Positions 48,239-59,944 of a DNA stretch of 64,000 bases are shown here, in pieces. Both the position numbers and the translations under genes were made by a program. The notes beneath the pieces were generated by a model that saw nothing but the letters and a program-made list of their open reading frames with translations, made no database searches and was not told the DNA's origin. Every line of letters begins with the position of its first letter. Position 1 is the first letter of the stretch. The DNA is from Monosporascus cannonballus (taxonomy: Eukaryota > Ascomycota > Sordariomycetes > Xylariales): NCBI GenBank assembly GCA_004154925.1, contig QJNS01000025.1, positions 62,001 to 126,000 on the forward strand, in the 5' to 3' direction.

Positions 48239-48441
48239 ACACTAGTATTTTAATAAAGTTAAAAATAAAATTAATATAAATTAATCGAAATATATTAACA
48301 TTTTTAAATCTTCATTTTTATATAAGCAAATACGTGTAAAAAATACAATAATGAAAATCGATTTTTATAATATCGTAACTAGAAAGACTTATTTTTTGAC
48401 CTAGTACGAAAATTGCCTACTTGTAAAGGATTGGCGGATTG

Positions 48442-48606
48442 TGTCGGCTAGCAGGGGGTGCTCTAGCACCCCATATACGGAAGATTCCCTCTGATCGGAA
48501 CATATATGTTCCGGGACTAGATCACCTTAAAGTGCAGTGCGCGTTCTAGAGCACTTGCAACTAGTCATCAATACACACACACAACTGATGTCCCTGAAAT
48601 CTGACA
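48442..48606 (+). repeat. Solo LTR A5 with perfect GATTG target duplication
   Basis: 165 bp, TGTCGGCTAGCAGGGGG to AATCTGACA, flanked by GATTG at 48437-48441 and 48607-48611. It is the least mutated member of the Copia LTR family: the paired words TGCTCTAGCACC and GGAACATATATGTTCC are intact. No internal Copia sequence adjoins it. It marks the right edge of the AT-rich block. Confidence 0.92.
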
Positions 48607-48612
48607 GATTGC

Positions 48613-48678
48613 GTCAGCTAGCTACTGCACCAAAAGACTGAATTGATAAGTGCGCACTTATTGCGCTACTTAGCTGAC
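48613..48678. repeat. 66-bp inverted-repeat segment between 13-bp direct repeats
   Basis: GTCAGCTA at 48613-48620 and TAGCTGAC at 48671-48678 are inverted, and the 14-bp palindrome TAAGTGCGCACTTA lies inside at 48648-48661. CTGACAGATTGCG occurs at 48601-48613 and again at 48674-48686. It may be a tiny foldback insertion next to the solo LTR. The left direct repeat includes the LTR's last bases. Confidence 0.5.
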
Positions 48679-51128
48679 AGATTGCGGTTATAGAAAATGG
48701 CTTGATTACATACAAACAAAAGGGTTCTTCAGTGGTTTTAATACTTCGATTAATATACGAGAGGTTGCTCGTTGCCTCGGCGCACTCCGCTTGCTCCCGA
48801 GGACTGGCGCATTAGATCGCGCGCGTCATGCGCCTCGTCTGGCGAAGGCGTCGCGACACAATAGCGCTCGTTAACGACGTTTCCACTGCTTCAGGCTTCC
48901 AGGGCTTCCAGGGCTTCCAGGGCTTCCAGGGCTAACAAACTTCCAGTGCTTTAGGGTTATAGGGCTCTAAGGTTTTTAAGGGCCCATACAGTACCAGATG
49001 AGGGTAATGTTACGGCAAATGTTGCCAAAACCTTCCTATTGGGTGTGCCAAGATCCAAATACCGCAATCGGTTCTAAGGGAAGCGGGATTTTCGACACCG
49101 TAACCCTCGTCCATTCCGTTCGCAAGCTTACTACGTTAAAACGAGGACATTCAAACAGTATCCCGCACGGTCTCTCAACTTCAGTCACCAGAGTCGTTAT
49201 CTCCTTTTCCTATGAACGCCTTTGCCAGGTCCCTAGTCATAGGACACGTCATACATAGTCTTGTGCAAGACTCAACGTCCTTGGACATGAAATCTGTGAT
49301 TTTCATTAATGCTCTTGGCACTGAATCATTCTTCTCTATTGTTCGGAAATGCAGAGACCTGGTCCTTGATATTGCCAGTCATGGAAACTCTGGAAAAAGA
49401 GCCTACGGGAACAGAGAACTAGGGTCTAGTTGAGGCATACTATGGGCACAAGATAGTATAAGTCTAAGTCATGTATACCATCCGTTGAATGAGAATTGCT
49501 CCACCCAAGAGAGAAGTCCTAGGCTACATGGCGATGGCGCTTTGTCAGGGCCTCATATAAGCCCATGACGCCTCAACCAACTGACTGAGGGCGGGTGTGA
49601 TCCAAGGCCAAAGTGTAGAGGGATATAAGGGGAAATCGGGGTATTAATATAAGATTAGGCTATAGTTGTGTCAAATTCCCTGCTAAAGGAGGTCACAGTA
49701 TCTTTATCTCGGCCTTCTCAGGTAGTTAATCGGGCCAGGCCAGGTAATTGTCTTAGATACAGGCAAACTACAAGAGAAGGGGAAAGAATATATGTTCCCC
49801 TTAGCAACCAGTATGCTTACCTTCTTTATTTGCTGTGTGAATGGCCAATGGAGTTAGTAGTCATGGCAGCTGTCAAAGTCGTGTGCTCCCACCATAAAAG
49901 TACTGGCAGAGCTTGTCTTGCCTTAACCTTCTATAACGCGTAACTCTTCCAGGGGCTATCTATAACGCATACGTCACGCGTTCCTTCCCAAGAATATCTT
50001 AAAGCTTTGTCTTAGTCCCATTCCCCGAGTCCGATTGTGGTCTTGCCATGTCGTTAATTTTTACATGATCCGTATCTCCGCAACCACATGCATCTTTCCA
50101 AGTTTTCAAGTTTTCCCATACGCAACACATTCAACTTTTTCCTGTTATTTCCACTTCCCTCTAAGTCTTCCTCTATTCCAATAACCTGGAGTATCTCTAC
50201 CCTTGACTCTAACGCCTCGACAAGCCTCATCAAGCACCTAAACCGAGAGGATCTATCATCTCGACACTCTGTTGCCCACGACTTTCAAAACCTTAGCAGG
50301 GTAAGCCATATGTGTAGTCGGCATTCCATTTTCGCTATCATCGTCTCGTTGAGGCCGGCCGATACCTGTGTGTTCCATACTCAGAAGTACTCAGTTACTG
50401 CACATGCCCTAAGATCCTATCCCACCCTCATATTCTGGGCAATGCTCAGTAACTGCACCCAGCTGCTGCCTCCTTCCCTAATATCCTTCTATCGTCGTAC
50501 CTATAGTGTCTCTAGAACTACTAAAGCATGAGTACTCAGCGGCTCTGCTCAACTCACGAGTTTGTCTGCCCTAGCCCCTACTTCGTCCCCTTTATATACA
50601 AAACTGTCACTACACAAATGTTACGTCATCCCTCGTGTCTCCTAACCTCAGCCGCTTGCTTTCTTTCTCTCCCTCCTTCAGTAGCCCTCTTACAAATGCT
50701 CGCTGGCGCCGTTCATCAGTCCTATTACCCCAAGCAACCCTCACATCAGAAACGTGAACGTCGACACCGCGTCCTTTAATCCAGTGTCCCATATAAGGCT
50801 GACCTTCGACCGACTCTACAGTCTCTGTCATTTTCAGCCTTTATCTATTTACGCCCATTGCGTCATTGACACGACACATCAGGTAGAGATGTTCCCTACC
50901 AGTCTGTTCCTTTAATCTACCTCTACTGCTACACAGTGACACATCTTCCACCTTCCTACCTTCCCATCCACTTCCACTCTACCATTTCGATTAGCCCATC
51001 CATGTTTGATTTCTTACAGCCCCAAACCTTTCCACACTCCATCCATTCAACACACCAATACACTTAATTCAACACCAAATGCCATACCCATAACTACGTA
51101 TCAACTAACCATAACCAGACAAGACAAC
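48679..51128. other. Gene-less transition from RIP block to housekeeping arm
   Basis: Composition returns to normal from about 48760. Frames of 60-150 codons occur but without motifs, signal peptides or linkable exons. Pyrimidine-rich stretches between about 50100 and 51120 resemble fungal promoter DNA and probably belong to the gene starting at 51129. No tRNA was recognised. Confidence 0.5.
48892..48932. repeat. Nine-bp tandem repeat
   Basis: Four to five copies of AGGGCTTCC in a row in non-coding sequence, with a looser copy upstream. Partial relatives (AGGGCTCTAAGG) follow at about 48960. Confidence 0.85.
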
Positions 51129-52131
51129 ATGGCGGACTCCAACAACACCAACGAGAGCGCCGGTGGCAAGTGGACCGATGCTGAGAAGGTATAGCCTCCC
51201 CATCATGACCCAACCCAACCAAAGACACAAGCATACTTACCAACATATACCAGGCTTCGATGATGGTTCAAATCATCGAGCAGCTAACCTCAGCCGGCGG
51301 AAAGGTCCGCCTGGGCGAGCTCAACATGCCGGGCCGCACCACGAAGTCGCTCACGCACATGCTGGGCAAGATCAAGGAGGAGGCGGCCCTCCACAAGCGC
51401 GAGGGCGGCAGCGGCAGCGGCAGCGTTCCCGCGACCCCCAAGGCCAAGGGCGGCGCCAAGAAGGGTGCCTCGTCTGGTAAGTTCAAGTTTCAATTCTCCT
51501 TCATCCCTGGCGTCGTTTGACAAGCAGGCGGCAACCCGCAACTCCCTTTTGGAAAATGGGAGGCATTCCACGTAACTTCCTCGTCTTGCCGCTTTGGTTC
51601 CCATCTCACTTCCGCGCTCGAGTGGGCCTGCCTGGGACGCCCGCTGTTGCTTTGTCAGGATACCCATACACATGGGCAAATATCGTGTATCGGGAATGAA
51701 GGCGCTAACCCATGTTGCATTATACAGCACCTGGCAGTGGCACCGGCACAGGCGGCCGCAAGCGCACCAAGACGACCGCCGCCGCCACGGGAAGCGGCGA
51801 CGAGGACGAGAAGGACGGCGACTACGGTAAGCATTTCTCCCTTCTCCCCCCCCCCCCCCCCCCCCGGGCTCCGCCGTCAGACCACGGCTTACTTACTAAC
51901 CCCATCCTCCCAGGCGATGCCGCCTCGACCAAGAAGCGCCAGCGTCGCACCCCGGCGTCCAAGAAGCGGGCTCCTGTCTTCAAGTCGGGGGCCAAGGCGG
52001 AGGATACCGTGAGCGAGGACGGCGAAGATGAGAAGACGTCCGACGACGTTGCGGGCCCCGAGGCCGCTGACGTGGTCAATGCCGCCATCGCCGCCGCCAA
52101 TGGTGCAGCGGTTCTGGACGGCGTCGCCTAA
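51129..52131 (+). CDS. Small basic/acidic nuclear protein with Myb/SANT-like N-terminus, 199 aa
   Basis: Exons 51129-51188, 51254-51476, 51728-51826 and 51914-52131 total 600 nt with all junctions in phase (introns 65, 251 and 87 nt, GT-AG). Residues 14-63 (KWTDAEKASMMVQIIEQL, then NMPGRTTKSLTHMLGKI) match a short domain found in many fungal hypothetical proteins and resemble a Myb/SANT helix set: opening Trp, and an NMPGRTTKSLTHM segment in the recognition-helix position. The rest is low-complexity: Gly/Ser and Lys/Arg-rich, two acidic patches (GDEDEKDGDY; SEDGEDEKTSDD) and basic KKRQRR and KKRAP stretches usable for nuclear import. I infer a nuclear, possibly DNA- or chromatin-associated protein. 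A 20-C run lies in intron 3 (51846-51865). No gene name is assigned. Confidence 0.82.
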
Positions 52132-53028
52132 GCGCCTCATCAGCGCCGCGGTGTCCTCTCGGGATAGGGTGTGGAGGGGTTGGTTTTATCTTTTTGAAGC
52201 CGCCCATACGTACGGGTTGTTCGTCGTTGATGGCAGGGAGTCTGTTGGTTGGTTCGTTGGACATCGGGCCATGGATGGATATCGCGTTTGACTTTTTGAC
52301 TTGACATTCACATTGCATCCAGTCCATCTACCTTACCTGGGTTAGCCTGCTCCCTTTCCCTAGTTAGCCCCTCCTCTGCGGATCTCGCGAGCTACTTCTT
52401 GTGGTGGTATCTTGAGGTACTCGACGCATTCTAGCACATATTTGGCTTGGGGAGCTGGACTTGTACATTAGGCGATACACAATTCCCGTGGTCGTTGTTT
52501 TTTACCGATGCGGATTATCTAGTCGCCATATCCATCGATCATCTGATCATTTGGATAGCCTTTCGCCAGCTGCTCAGGACTGCGTTATCCATATGGCAAT
52601 CAAATCGCATATTCCTGCACCTGGTTCGAGTCTGTCGTCGTCTGCGTGAATGCCCGGGTCCTTCTCTGTGGCGGTGGAAAGGGTGTCCACTAACAGAAGA
52701 CCGGGCGAATTCAGGGGGCCCTACTAACACAGATCAACAGCTCAAAGTCAAGTCATTTGATACTACACGGCAGAATTCGATGATAGTGTAGCTCACACGG
52801 AGCAAATGTCGAACTAGTATATTCTCCCCCAACAAGACCTAGCCCACCTACTATGTTCACCTATATCAGCAAGCGCTCCCTATGCATGTGATAGTAGCCA
52901 AAGCAAGCTGTGTGAGCAATCCCTTCCAGCCAAGCGCCGACCCCTAGATTACAAAGCCCAAATCGAGAAACAGCATGTCCAGCATAGGCATAACTAACTA
53001 CTGGATAATCACCCTCCCCCGACGTCCT
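52132..53028. other. Spacer between convergent genes
   Basis: About 0.9 kb holding the 3' ends of the 51129-52131 gene and MLH1. No coding exon, tRNA or repeat is supportable. Confidence 0.55.
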
Positions 53029-55318
53029 TCAACATCGCTCAAACACTCTGTACAAGCCCTTCAGGCTCGCCAATTCCAGCACGCCGGCTTTCATAAAAGA
53101 TTTGGTGGCGACAAGCCTCGCTTTGAACGCCGGGAAGAAGACATGTTCGACGGCACGATGGATATGGGCCCTCCGTGCTTTGATCTCATCCGATATATCC
53201 TCTTCCACCTGGTCGTTGCCGGGGAGGGACGGTAACTGTTCGGGGACGTAGTAGGTTGCTAGCTCCTGTAGGAACGACTCGAAGCACGCCTTCTCGTCCG
53301 TCCAGTCGACGTGCGGACCCAGGCGTAGCAGGAATTGCGGTAGCTTCGCCACCGAAGGCCTGTAACCTTTCAACAGAAGCGGGATACTCAGCAGCTCGCC
53401 GGCCGGAGAGACCTCGAGGCTGAAATACTCTAGCAACATCTCGCGTCGCTCGATCAGCTGCTCGGCCACCTTTTCGACTACCTCGCCCACGTCGAAGTCG
53501 TCATCATCGGCCAACTCCCCGTCTGCTGCCGTTGCTTTCTCGCGCTCCGCTGCAATCTGGAGCACCTCACGCAGATCAAGTGCCGGCTGGAACTTAATGG
53601 CCCCGAAATTGCCAAAGTCCGTGAGTCCAACCTGGTAGAAGTACTCGAAGCATGCACGTCCGTAGTCAACGAGGAAGAGTTTCACACCCCCTTGGATGGC
53701 TGCCAAGCGACGCCGCTCGTCCACGATTCCCACGAAGGTGTGATTAGCAAATATCTCCGTTAGTTCGTGATGCATGTCATCTCGGACCTCGGATCGAAGT
53801 TCACGCACGCTCGTAAGTCTGCAAACGATCGGCTCACGATCCGTCATTTCATACATGGGTTCCGGTGCCAACTCGGAGGTAGAACCGTGTGATGTACCGG
53901 GCACCGGGGACTTTGATGCAGAAGGAAACATGCTAGTTATCTTGCGCAACGAAGCATCTGTCCGAACAAGGTTGTTCTCGTAAGGACGCGATGGGGTCTT
54001 CCGCAATGTAGCCGGTGTCTTGGAAGAGGAGCTTTCAGGTTCTTGTTGTGGTGTGCTATCCGGGAGAATTGTTCCGGGGAGGAGTGTCTGGGTCATGAAC
54101 GTCCGACTTGTGTCCACGGCGGCTAATTTTACTCGAATGTTTTCGCAAATAGCTTGAATGATTTCATCCTCATTGAGGAAGTTGACTTCCCGCTTTGTCG
54201 GATGCACATTGACATCGACGCGTTGCGGGTCTATCTCAAGGCTGAGGTAGACGAAGGGGTGTCCGTTCTTCGGGAGGAATGTCGAGTATGTCTGCTCCAG
54301 CGCTTTCTTTATGTGTGAAGATTCCACGCTGCGGTGGTTGATGAAAAGGAGGAGGGTCGTCTTCTTAATATGATAGTTGGCATTTGTGGCCCAACCAGAA
54401 GCCTTGAATCCCCAGCGGTCGTCGGCGGTGGCGAACTCAATAAGCTCATTAGCTACACTTCCACCATGTATTTGTCTTATACGATCTATCGTCGATGCTT
54501 GAGACTGTACGGAGATGGAGGTTCCCGAGTCGCCATGCTTCTTGCAGGAGAAGGCAACACCCTCGCAGTGGATGGCGTAACGACCCACCATGTCAATGAT
54601 CTTGTTGTACTCATCAGAGGTAGACCTAAAGGCCTTGCGACGCGTGGGCACGTTGTAGAACAAGTCTTCTACGGAGATCTGTGTCCCATTCCGTCCTGCC
54701 GTGGGCTTGGGTTCGGGCGTCTGGCCAGGTTTTGCTGGCGACAGTTTCCCCCCATCATAATGTGCCCGCCACGCGCAGTTGGAATCCTTCGTCTTCGTGG
54801 TGACGGTGAGATGAGCAATATGGCTAATACTAGCGAGTGCTTCACCTCGAAATCCATAGGTGCCAATGTTACTCAGGTCCTCAAACTTCTTGAGTTTGGA
54901 TGTGGTGAATCTTTCACACAGAATGGGCAGGTCCTCTTTCTGAGTTGGCATCAGCAACAGAGCGCCGTTAAAAGCACAAGAGCGCTTACGTCGATTCCAT
55001 GACCATTATCAGTGATTTGCAGCAATTTCAGTCCGCCGTCCTTGACCAGGATCTCTAGCGAGGTGGATCCCGCATCAGCAGCATTCTCGATCAACTCCTT
55101 CAAGGCGTGCACCGGTGCAACGATGATTTCTCCCGCAGCGATCTTGTTTACAACATCTTGGTCTAGTGCCTATGGGAGCGAATGTAAATAAGCATAGTTG
55201 AATGTGGTCGGCTTGGCGAACTTGCCTTTATGCGACGAGGTGCATTTTCATCTACAGTTATCTCGGGCGCCTTCCTTTTGGTGCCTCTTGGCTCATCGAC
55301 GTCCATGACATCCTCCAT
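53029..55318 (-). CDS. MLH1: DNA mismatch repair protein MLH1, 727 aa
   Basis: Exons 55318-55226, 55169-54990 and 54939-53029 total 2184 nt. MLH1 is the common MutL partner (with PMS1 or MLH3) acting after MutS recognition in nuclear mismatch repair and in meiotic crossing over. The GHKL ATPase motifs are complete: motif [12 protein letters not shown] with the Mg-binding Asn60, motif II TDNGHGI (85-90) and motif [13 protein letters not shown] (120-129). The transducer domain has [14 protein letters not shown], and the C-terminus ends in VFERC, the conserved MLH1 tail. An N-terminal basic KRK precedes the ATPase. Intron 1 (55225-55170, 56 nt) needs a GC donor, AAG|GCAAGT, to give [19 protein letters not shown]; no GT nearby keeps the frame. 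Intron 2 is 50 nt, GT-AG. It shares a divergent 1.17-kb upstream region with RPN1. It appears intact. Confidence 0.96.
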
Positions 55319-56485
55319 GATGGCTGCGACTCAGGTCCGATAAGTGTCTGTGAAGGTGGAAATGAGTTAGGGTTTGGTTCCTATATGGCTGACATGGACG
55401 CTTGGTCGTCATATGAGCCTAGATCACAAACGGGACATTCGCTACTGTGAGAATTTCAGCCGGCTGGGTCTGATTATTCGAGATCGTATCTAAGGTGAGT
55501 AGTAACTGATGGGAGGATGCCTTGAAAGCGATAATTGGTCATCCAGGAAGTGTGCAACTGCCCTGGAGCTCAGGTTGACATCCCCGTGCCTGCTGCTTGA
55601 AAGTCAATGCGCAACAGCCGCTAGCACTTGGCTTCAGTTGCATGGGACGGTGCCAAACCAACGGGCACATATCCGTATTAAAGCATGAAAAGTTGCTGTG
55701 TTGCAAGATAGATATGTAATTCTACACCTGCATATTTAAGTATACATCTGGGTAATTCCCATGGCCCATGGGATGAGGGCTGGATGGAAGAATTGTACCA
55801 AAGCATGGAGGAGGACCGCGTCCAAGGTACCTTAAGTGGGGCATAGGAGTGCTCATCAGAACGATTCAAGAGATAGATCCCTGCCAGCGCAAACCCTCTA
55901 GTACTAACAAATGGCACATTTACCGGAGTTTTTGTAACTTAGGACAATGTATAATTTCACAGACCCTTCGAAATGCCCGTGAAGATGTGTTCAGCCTTGG
56001 AATACCATAGCTGCTTGCTATACGTACCTACCCCCTTGTATGTGGTCTAAGTATATTGATTACCTAATATGACAATAAGACTAACCACCGCTTTGACCAC
56101 CTTCAGCCTCAAGGTTGCCCAGATTTTTTACGTTAGGCGGCAGAGCCTCGCGTAAACCTCTCCGGCCAGACGGCCCAGCTGCAGGGGCCGTTGGGGGCAG
56201 CAGCTTTGCGTTGCGGCTAGAAGAAGCTCCATTCACTACACTACATACCTGCGGCATCATCACCTGCCATCTCTTCTCATAACACCCACCGCGTACAACT
56301 TACTTTTTTCCACCCATCGTCGGTGATTGCATTGCCCATTCCGACCTGACGTCCCAGCCTTGGTTTATATCTTTTTGCCCTTCGGCGAATAGCGGCAGGG
56401 TGAACTATATCGTTTTAGAACGTCATCGTAATCACATTCGCCTCACCCTCCTAAAGCTCGTCCTGCCCCCGTCCGTTCTACCACC
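55319..56485. promoter_or_regulatory. Divergent promoter region of MLH1 and RPN1
   Basis: 1.17 kb between two outward-facing starts. It has no defendable gene. A TTTGACCACC word at about 56092-56101 reads GGTGGTCAAA on the minus strand, near but not equal to the yeast proteasome control element GGTGGCAAA. No TATA box was identified with confidence. Confidence 0.5.
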
Positions 56486-59377
56486 ATGGCGCAAGACAAC
56501 GACGCGCCAAAAGCGGCCGACAAGGGAAAGGGAAAGGCCGTCGATAATAAGCCAGACGAGAACAAGAAGACCAAGGATGGCCAGGCTCAGGTCAACGGCA
56601 AGAAGGACGAGGAACGGATTGGTGGTATGCCAACTTGGCCCTTGCTCATCATTGTAGATCTTCTATCGCTAACTCGGCATAGCTGAAGAGGAGCTGAGCG
56701 AAGAGGATCAGCAGCTCAAGAGCGAGCTAGACATGCTTGTCGAGCGCCTGACTGTGCGTTTTCCATGTCCCTATGCTACCCCGCCACCGCGACTCTGCTG
56801 ATCAGCCCTCTAGGAATCAGATGCATCCTTATACAAGCCGGCCTTGGAGGCCATGAAGACCTTCATCAAGACCTCCACATCCTCTATGACAGCCGTCCCG
56901 AAACCTCTCAAGTTCTTAAGACCGCATTACGAGACTCTGACGAAACTCTACGAGCAGTGGCCGGCGGGAGGCGACAAATCATCCTTGGCTGATGTTTTAT
57001 CAGTCATCGGCATGACATTCTCGGATGAGGATAGGCAAGACACATTGAAGTACCGGCTAGAGTCCACCACTCAAGATATCGAATCGTGGGGTCACGAGTA
57101 CACGCGACATCTAGCCTTGGAGATCGGAGAGGTCTACGGCAAGAGGGTCACGAATGACGAGCCCGTCAAGGACCTCGTGGACCTCGCCTTGATCCTCGTT
57201 CCGTTATTCTTGAAGAGCAACGCGGAAGCCGATGCGGTCGACTTGATGAGCGAACTCGAGATTATTGAACAGCTACCTAAGTACGTCGACGAGAACACCT
57301 ACTCTCGGGTCTGCCTGTACCTCGTGAGCATGGTCAATCTCTTGATGTACCCTGATAACGAGCAGTTCCTCCGCACTGCCCATGAAATATACAAGACGTA
57401 CAAGGAACATACCCAGGCTATGGTTATTGCGATACGGCTCAATGACCTGGACCTCATCACCCAGGACTTTGAAGACGCGATGGATCCGGCATTGAAGAAG
57501 CAGTTGTCATTCCTGCTTGGGCGTCAAAACATCTGGTTTGTTTATGAGAGGGACGGTGAGAGCCTGGAGGATGCCCAAGAGATCGATGAGGCTATGACCA
57601 ATATGAAGTTGTCGGAATACTTCAAGTTCCTCGGCAAGGAACTCAACGTCCTCGAACCCAAGACTACCGAGGACATCTACAAGAGCCACCTAGAGAGCAG
57701 CCGAGTCGCTGGCATGACGAATCTGGACTCGGCCCGGCACAACCTTGCAGCTGGTTTCGTCAATGCGTTCGTAAATGCCGGCTTCGGGAATGACAAGATG
57801 ATGCTCGTTGACCAGGAAGCCTGGTTTTGGAAGACAAAGGACGAGGGTATGACGTCTACTGTGGCATCGCTGGGCACGCTCCTTATGTGGGACGTTGAGA
57901 ACGGGCTCGATAAGATCGACAAATACACGTACGCGAATGAGCCTGAAGTTCAGGCCGGTGCTATGCTTGCCATCGGCATTATGAATTCCGGTGTGCGCCT
58001 CGACAGCGAGCCTGCCTTGGCCTTGTTGGGCGAACCGGAGAAGCTGGAGCATAAGAATCCCCTGGTTCGGACCGCCTCCATCATGGGTCTTGGACTCGCA
58101 TATGCTGGTTCTCATAAGGAAGAAATATTAGAGGTCCTACTACCCATTGTCCAGAACTCTGGACAGAGCATGCAAATCTCTGCAATGGCCGCTCTGGCTT
58201 GTGGAATAGCATTCGTCGGCACAGGCAATCCGGAAGTCAGCGAGGCTATTGTCACTCTCCTCATGGATGAGGAGCGGCAGAACCAGTTGACGGACAAGTG
58301 GACCCGATTCTTGGCTCTTGGCCTCGGTCTTCTATTCTTTGGCCGGCAAGAAGAGGTGGATGTCATCTTGGAGACCTTGAAGGCTGTCGACCACCCCATG
58401 GCTAGGCCGACAGCTGTTCTCGCGGAAATCTGCGCTTGGGCTGGAACGGGAGCCGTGCTGAAGATTCAAGAACTCCTGCACATATGCAATGAGCACATCG
58501 AGGACTCGGATGATAAGAAAGGCGATGAGCTGTTGCAGGCATACGCAGTCCTCGGCATCGCCCTGGTTGCAATGGGCGAGGACGTGGGCCAAGAGATGGT
58601 ACTGCGACAATTTGGTCATCTCATGCATTACGGCGAGGCAAACATCCGACGCGCCGTCCCCTTAGCCATGGGCCTCATCAGCCCTAGTAACCCTCAAATG
58701 AAGGTCTACGACACGCTCTCTCGGTATAGCCACGACAACGACAACGATGTCGCCATCAACGCCATCTTTGCCATGGGTCTTTTGGGAGCCGGTACGAACA
58801 ACGCTAGATTAGCCCAGCTTCTACGACAGTTGGCGAGCTACTACCACAGAGATCAGGAATCCCTATTCATGGTCCGCATTGCCCAAGGCCTCCTCCACAT
58901 GGGCAAGGGCACCATGAGTCTCAACCCCTTCCACACCGACCGCCAGGTCCTTTCGCGGGTATCGGCTGCCGGTCTGCTAGCCGTACTCGTCGCCATGATC
59001 GACGCCAAGCAGTTCATCACCTCGAATTCGCACTACCTTCTGTACTTCCTCGTCACTGCCATGCATCCGCGCTTCCTCGTGACCCTCGATGAGAACCTTA
59101 AGCCTCTAACCGTGAACGTCCGGGTCGGCCAGGCCGTCGACGTCGTGGGCCAGGCCGGTCGCCCGAAGACCATCACCGGTTGGCAGACACAAAGCACGCC
59201 GGTCCTGCTAGCGTACGGAGAGCGTGCGGAACTCGAGGACGAGGAATACATCAGCCTCAGCAGCACCCTGGAGGGTCTCGTTATCCTTCGTAAAGTAAGG
59301 ACCATATCACCCCCTCCTCTTAGAAGTAGATGAAACTAATGTTCCCTTAGAACCCGGAGTGGGAAGATGGCAAATGA
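56486..59377 (+). CDS. RPN1: 26S proteasome regulatory subunit RPN1, 905 aa
   Basis: Exons 56486-56624, 56683-56753, 56814-59294 and 59351-59377 total 2718 nt. RPN1 (PSMD2) is the largest non-ATPase subunit pair-mate of RPN2 in the base of the 19S regulatory particle. It docks ubiquitin, UBL shuttle factors and the deubiquitinase Ubp6. The N-terminus is charged and Lys-rich, then EEELSEEDQQLKSELDMLVE opens the conserved fold. Proteasome/cyclosome repeats lie in the middle (for example AGAMLAIGIMNSG, ASIMGLGLAYAGSHKEE, FAMGLLGAGTNNARLAQLL). The C-terminal domain includes the family-typical GWQTQSTPVLLAYGERAELE. The last exon encodes only NPEWEDGK before the stop, so a model ending in exon 3 would carry a false tail. 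Introns are 58, 60 and 56 nt, all GT-AG, with GCTAAC in intron 1. It faces DBP10 tail to tail. Confidence 0.96.
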
Positions 59378-59944
59378 GCCGGACAATGACTGAGTAGGTC
59401 TTAACGATGTCATGCCCTTAATGGGGCAGCAACCGAATTAGGTCTGGACAGAAGCTAGCAGGAATGAGGCGGGGACCCGGAATCGGGGGGCTAGGAGCGA
59501 TATGGTTGCAGGCGCATCATAAACCGAATGTATTATTAGACCGATAATCTCTGGGGCCGCCGCGCACCGTTAGAGAGAGGCCTGGTCATGCGCCACCAAT
59601 AGACGCCGGGGATCGTACAATTCACCTGTCTCGGTACTCGGGGTGCCGTAGAAGTATGTAGACTATCGAGAGGCGCTCGCTTGAAGGTGTGGTTGGCTAG
59701 TAACAGCACCGGGTCATCGGTGGTGTAAGTCCAGACACAACTTGGCATGTTTCGTACCACGCCCTATTCAACCCAGGAACTACAAGATCATGGACAGACC
59801 GGCGACGCTCTCAACATAACGGACATTACTACACTACAGTAGTTCCCACTCATCCAGACCACTCGGTGACTACCCTCTCTACCTTGGCACAAACGCAATG
59901 CCCTCCCCATCCCCAGTTCCGTAGTAATAGCGTCCGCCCACCGC
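59378..59944. other. Spacer between convergent RPN1 and DBP10
   Basis: 567 bp shared by the two 3' ends. No coding potential beyond a motif-less 74-codon minus frame. Confidence 0.6.

Larger units (their letters stand above)
19781..48441. other. AT-rich, RIP-degraded nested retrotransposon block
   Basis: About 28.7 kb of extremely A+T-rich DNA with no open gene. Recognisable Gypsy and Copia proteins are present but riddled with changes that are all transitions in RIP direction: CAA/CAG Gln to stop, Asp to Asn, Cys to Tyr, His to Tyr. Examples are YYLNN for the reverse transcriptase YLDD box at 37453-37495 and a zinc knuckle with three of its four ligands turned to Tyr at 26655-26696. Such blocks are normally constitutive heterochromatin. 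Named elements inside are listed separately; stretches between them are AT-rich remnants I could not assign. Confidence 0.93.

Noticed and set aside
19781..48441. Mitochondrial or centromeric origin of the AT-rich block
   Set aside because: No mitochondrial genes or tRNAs are seen, and the decodable proteins are nuclear LTR retrotransposons. A centromeric role cannot be excluded but nothing in the sequence supports it.
56092..56101. Proteasome control element upstream of RPN1
   Set aside because: GGTGGTCAAA has an extra base relative to the yeast GGTGGCAAA, and that regulation is not shown to be used by filamentous fungi; kept only as a remark.
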